From Marine Group I thaumarchaeote SCGC AAA799-D11 (lineage in GTDB: Archaea; Thermoproteota; Nitrososphaeria; Nitrososphaerales; Nitrosopumilaceae): a stretch of DNA of 64,000 nucleotides. Of the stretch, positions 61,701-64,000 are shown piece by piece. Below the pieces are notes generated by a model, which saw nothing but the letters and a program-made list of their open reading frames with translations, did not search any database and was not told where the DNA came from. The stretch is taken from contig JOSY01000077.1 in assembly GCA_000746765.1 (NCBI GenBank), positions 62,001-126,000 on the forward strand. Direction: 5' to 3'. Each line of letters opens with the position of its first letter. Within the stretch, counting starts at the first letter, position 1. The position numbers and the translations under genes are program-made.

Positions 61701-62570
61701 ATGGAAAAACCATTTCAAATTGTAATTACTGGTGCTAGTGGATTTGTGGCAAAAAATCTTAGAAAATACTTGTCTGAAAACAACGTTCATCTAATTTCAA
61801 TATCTAGAAAAAATTTCAAATCATTCAAAAATGAAACTAAAATCATCTTAAAAAACTATGACCAAAAATCACTTCTTCCTAAGATAAAAAACTCTGATGC
61901 TTTGATTCATCTTGTAGGAATTGGAAAACAATCTGTAAAAATTGATTATGAATCAATTAATTTTCAACTAACACAAAAAATTGTTAATTTATCTAAAAAG
62001 GCAAAAATCAAAAAAATTATCTATACAAGCGGACTTGGTGTATCTCCTGACACATCTTTAGGATACTTTGTATCAAAATTCAAGGCTGAACAATCTATAA
62101 TTGATTCAAAAATTAACTATACGATTTTTCGACCTTCGTATATTGTAGGAAAAGATGATCTTTTTACAAAATATCTAAAAAAATCTATTGAAAAAAATAA
62201 AATCATTATTCCTGGTTCTGGGAAATATTTCATACAACCAATTTTCATAAATGATGTTACAAAATTAATTTTTCAGTCAATCCGTGATAAGAAATTCAAT
62301 AATAAAATAATTGATCTTGTAGGTTCTGAAAAAATCTTATTTGAAAAATATATTCAACTATTTTTGCAAAAGAGAAAAACCAAACTATGTTACATGGATA
62401 TTGAAAAAGCATATCGCCTTGCAATAACTGACTCTAAATTTGATTATGGTGTAGATGATCTTAATATACTAGTAGGGAATTTTGTTGGAGATTATAAAAA
62501 ACTCAGAAACTTGTCAAAAATGGATTTTCAATCAGTTAAAGAATTGTTAAAGGCCGGCGCCTTGTTTTAG
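61701..62570 (+). CDS. NAD-dependent epimerase/dehydratase-family (NDUFA9-like) protein
   Basis: The 289-residue extended-SDR protein has '[13 protein letters not shown]', 'LIHLVGIG', a '[11 protein letters not shown]' segment and a putative 'GYFVSK' Tyr-Lys. This pattern fits atypical SDRs such as NDUFA9-like or NAD(P)H-binding proteins more than sugar epimerases. Codons are especially Lys/Ile-rich. The 3' end overlaps the convergent metK by 24 bp. The substrate is unknown. Confidence 0.78.
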   Translation: MEKPFQIVITGASGFVAKNLRKYLSENNVHLISISRKNFKSFKNETKIILKNYDQKSLLPKIKNSDALIHLVGIGKQSVKIDYESINFQLTQKIVNLSKKAKIKKIIYTSGLGVSPDTSLGYFVSKFKAEQSIIDSKINYTIFRPSYIVGKDDLFTKYLKKSIEKNKIIIPGSGKYFIQPIFINDVTKLIFQSIRDKKFNNKIIDLVGSEKILFEKYIQLFLQKRKTKLCYMDIEKAYRLAITDSKFDYGVDDLNILVGNFVGDYKKLRNLSKMDFQSVKELLKAGALF

Positions 62571-63713
62571 AACATCAACCTTGTTTGTTTTTTCCCATCC
62601 GAACTCTGGCTCATTTCTTCCAAAATGACCATATGATGCAGTTTTTTTGTAAATTGGTCTTTTCAAATCTAGTTGGGAAATGATTCCAGATGGTTTCATA
62701 TCAAAATTCTTTCTAACTAAATCTTCTATTTGATTTTCAGGAATCTTGTTTGTTCCAAATGTGTTTACATATAATGATACTGGTTCTGCAACTCCGATTG
62801 CATATGCAAGTTGGACTTCACATCTATCTGCAAGACCTGCTGCAACCAAATTTTTTGCAATATATCTACACATGTAACAAGCTGATCTATCTACTTTTGA
62901 TGGGTCTTTGCCAGAGAAAGCTCCTCCACCATGTCTTCCAAAACCACCATAGGTGTCTACGATGATTTTTCTTCCTGTAAGACCTGCATCTCCATGTGGT
63001 CCTCCAATTACAAATTTTCCGGTTGGATTAATGTGAATTTTGATATCATCATTCCATAGATTTCCTAATACTGGTTTGATAACCTTGTCAATGATTTCTC
63101 TTTCAATCTCTTCTTGAGATATCTCTGGTGCATGTTGAGTAGACACAACTACTGTTTCAATTTTAGTTGGTTTGTCATCCTCATATCTTACAGAGACTTG
63201 AGTTTTCCCATCTGGTCTTGCCCATGGTAATGTGTTATTTTTTCTTACTTCTGATAATTTTTGTGCAAGTTTTTGTGAAAGTAAAATGGGCATTGGCATA
63301 AGTTCTTCTGTTTCATTTGTAGCATATCCAAACATCAATCCTTGATCTCCCGCACCTTGCTCTTTATTTTCTGTAGCTGTAACTCCTTGACTGATATCTG
63401 GACTCTGTGAATGAAGACGTAGAGTTACTTCACAAGATTCTGTATCAAACATCAAATCTTTATTGTTATATCCAATTTCTCGTATAGTTTTTCTGACAAG
63501 TTCTTCTTGAGCTTTTTTGTCAAAATCTGCTTTGGATGTTACTTCTCCTGCAACTGCCACAAAATCTGTAGTAACCATTGTTTCAACTGCAACCCGTGAA
63601 TCAGGATCTTGTCTCAAGAATTCATCTAAAAATGCGTCAGAAATATTATCACAAATTTTGTCTGGGTGTCCCTCTGTTACTGATTCAGATGTAAATAGAA
63701 AATTATTTGTCAT
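62547..63713 (-). CDS. metK: S-adenosylmethionine synthetase, bacterial-type
   Basis: The 388-residue enzyme makes SAM from methionine and ATP. It has '[19 protein letters not shown]', '[12 protein letters not shown]' and '[20 protein letters not shown]', all typical of bacterial/eukaryotic MetK rather than the distinct archaeal enzyme. Start at 63713 (MTNNFLFT) preferred over 63722. It supplies methyl groups used by the Cbi methyltransferases and QueE. LSm is just upstream on the same strand. Confidence 0.95.
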   Translation of the reverse strand: MTNNFLFTSESVTEGHPDKICDNISDAFLDEFLRQDPDSRVAVETMVTTDFVAVAGEVTSKADFDKKAQEELVRKTIREIGYNNKDLMFDTESCEVTLRLHSQSPDISQGVTATENKEQGAGDQGLMFGYATNETEELMPMPILLSQKLAQKLSEVRKNNTLPWARPDGKTQVSVRYEDDKPTKIETVVVSTQHAPEISQEEIEREIIDKVIKPVLGNLWNDDIKIHINPTGKFVIGGPHGDAGLTGRKIIVDTYGGFGRHGGGAFSGKDPSKVDRSACYMCRYIAKNLVAAGLADRCEVQLAYAIGVAEPVSLYVNTFGTNKIPENQIEDLVRKNFDMKPSGIISQLDLKRPIYKKTASYGHFGRNEPEFGWEKTNKVDVLKQGAGL

Positions 63714-63728
63714 AAAACTCACTACTCA

Positions 63729-63974
63729 CTAGAGTTCATTTTCTAGTTTGATGAATAATACGTTGTTTCCTCTTACGATAACTCTACCGTAATTTGCGAT
63801 AGTTTTACCTTCATGTAATTCCTCAGCATCTGTCATTATCAAATTCATGTATGAATCAACATTATCCATCTTACCTTTGTATTCTACTTCATTCTTCAGT
63901 CTTACAGTAACTTTCTTCTTTGTACTTTTTTGAAGAGTTGTTAGAGGTCTTTTTGCGCTATTTGATTGAGACAC
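63729..63974 (-). CDS. lsm: Archaeal Sm-like (LSm) RNA-binding protein
   Basis: The 81-residue protein has Sm1 ('VTVRLKNEVEYKGKMDNVDS', 'YMNLIMTDAEE') and Sm2 ('YGRVIVRGNNVLFIKL') motifs of SmAP proteins, which form heptameric or hexameric rings that bind U-rich RNA. A basic N-terminal extension of about 18 residues is present. It lies 15 bp upstream of the metK start region in the same direction. Confidence 0.93.
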   Translation of the reverse strand: MSQSNSAKRPLTTLQKSTKKKVTVRLKNEVEYKGKMDNVDSYMNLIMTDAEELHEGKTIANYGRVIVRGNNVLFIKLENEL

Positions 63975-64000
63975 TAATTGTTCACTTGTTTTGCAACTTT

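Noticed and set aside
1..64000. Prophage, transposon, integrase, restriction or CRISPR-Cas system
   Set aside because: No integrase, transposase, terminase, capsid, Cas or restriction gene, and no terminal inverted repeats or target duplications were seen. Gene content is chromosomal throughout.

Overview
The window is AT-rich, densely coded archaeal DNA and almost certainly comes from an ammonia-oxidising thaumarchaeon of the Nitrosopumilus/Nitrosarchaeum type. Supporting features are two CdvB (ESCRT-III) cell-division paralogues, archaeal informational proteins (PriS/PriL primase, aIF2 alpha and gamma, S6e, LSm, archaeal GlyRS, Nop10), AglB and Dol-P-mannose synthase, a two-subunit phosphomevalonate dehydratase, a split anaerobic-type (Cbi) cobalamin pathway, a bacterial-type MetK, and many secreted or membrane proteins. 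No amo genes, rRNA, phage or CRISPR array are present. Species cannot be fixed from the sequence alone.

Layout. 1-3.6 kb: partial cation/proton antiporter, hemerythrin-like protein, APS kinase, CysQ, an SDR. 3.74-3.89 kb: an unassigned structured RNA candidate. 3.9-10.6 kb: a HEPN-like protein, the first CdvB gene, several secreted or coiled-coil proteins and a small regulator/membrane-sensor operon. 10.7-17.6 kb: QueE, FolE and QueC (archaeosine precursor), ThrB, a GPN-loop GTPase, an LPG-synthase/flippase-like membrane protein, an SDR and zinc-ribbon proteins. 17.8-31.2 kb: glycosyltransferase, degenerate ThiI-like protein, APS/PAPS reductase plus Sat, endonuclease III, phosphomevalonate dehydratase, RqcH, cobalamin genes cbiT-cbiL-cbiF, a racemase-like protein lacking its catalytic cysteines, and the second CdvB gene. 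31.2-41.3 kb: cell-surface proteins, including a very large multidomain one interrupted by two frame changes. 41.3-55.6 kb: GlyRS, endonuclease IV, primase, UPF0182, a glutamine amidotransferase, a C39-like/TPR protein, tRNA-Gly(CCC), S6e, aIF2gamma, a PIN protein, a PEBP and AglB. 55.6-64 kb: damaged nop10, aIF2alpha and cobO, then cbiA, cbiC, cbiX, cbiG, cbiD, an epimerase-like protein, MetK and LSm.

The genes cover linked pathways: sulfate activation and reduction (Sat, CysC, CysH, CysQ), corrin assembly (CbiX, L, F, G, D, T, C, A, CobO), 7-deazaguanine synthesis (FolE, QueE, QueC) and N-glycosylation (Dol-P-Man synthase, AglB). Many genes start with TTG or GTG. Several neighbouring genes abut or overlap, and convergent ends often overlap by 9-26 bp.

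The observations I rate highest are: a near-identical upstream element at identical spacing before both cdvB genes; the folded, T-tract-terminated RNA candidate at about 3.74-3.89 kb; a MurI-family protein with both catalytic cysteines changed to serine; a ThiI-family protein without its PP-loop beside the sulfate-reduction genes; and a 1.2-kb stretch (55.56-56.80 kb) in which nop10, aIF2alpha and cobO all carry deletions or frameshifts. Because aIF2alpha and Nop10 should be essential, and the single-base breaks lie at homopolymers or repeats, sequence or assembly error must be excluded before any biological reading.
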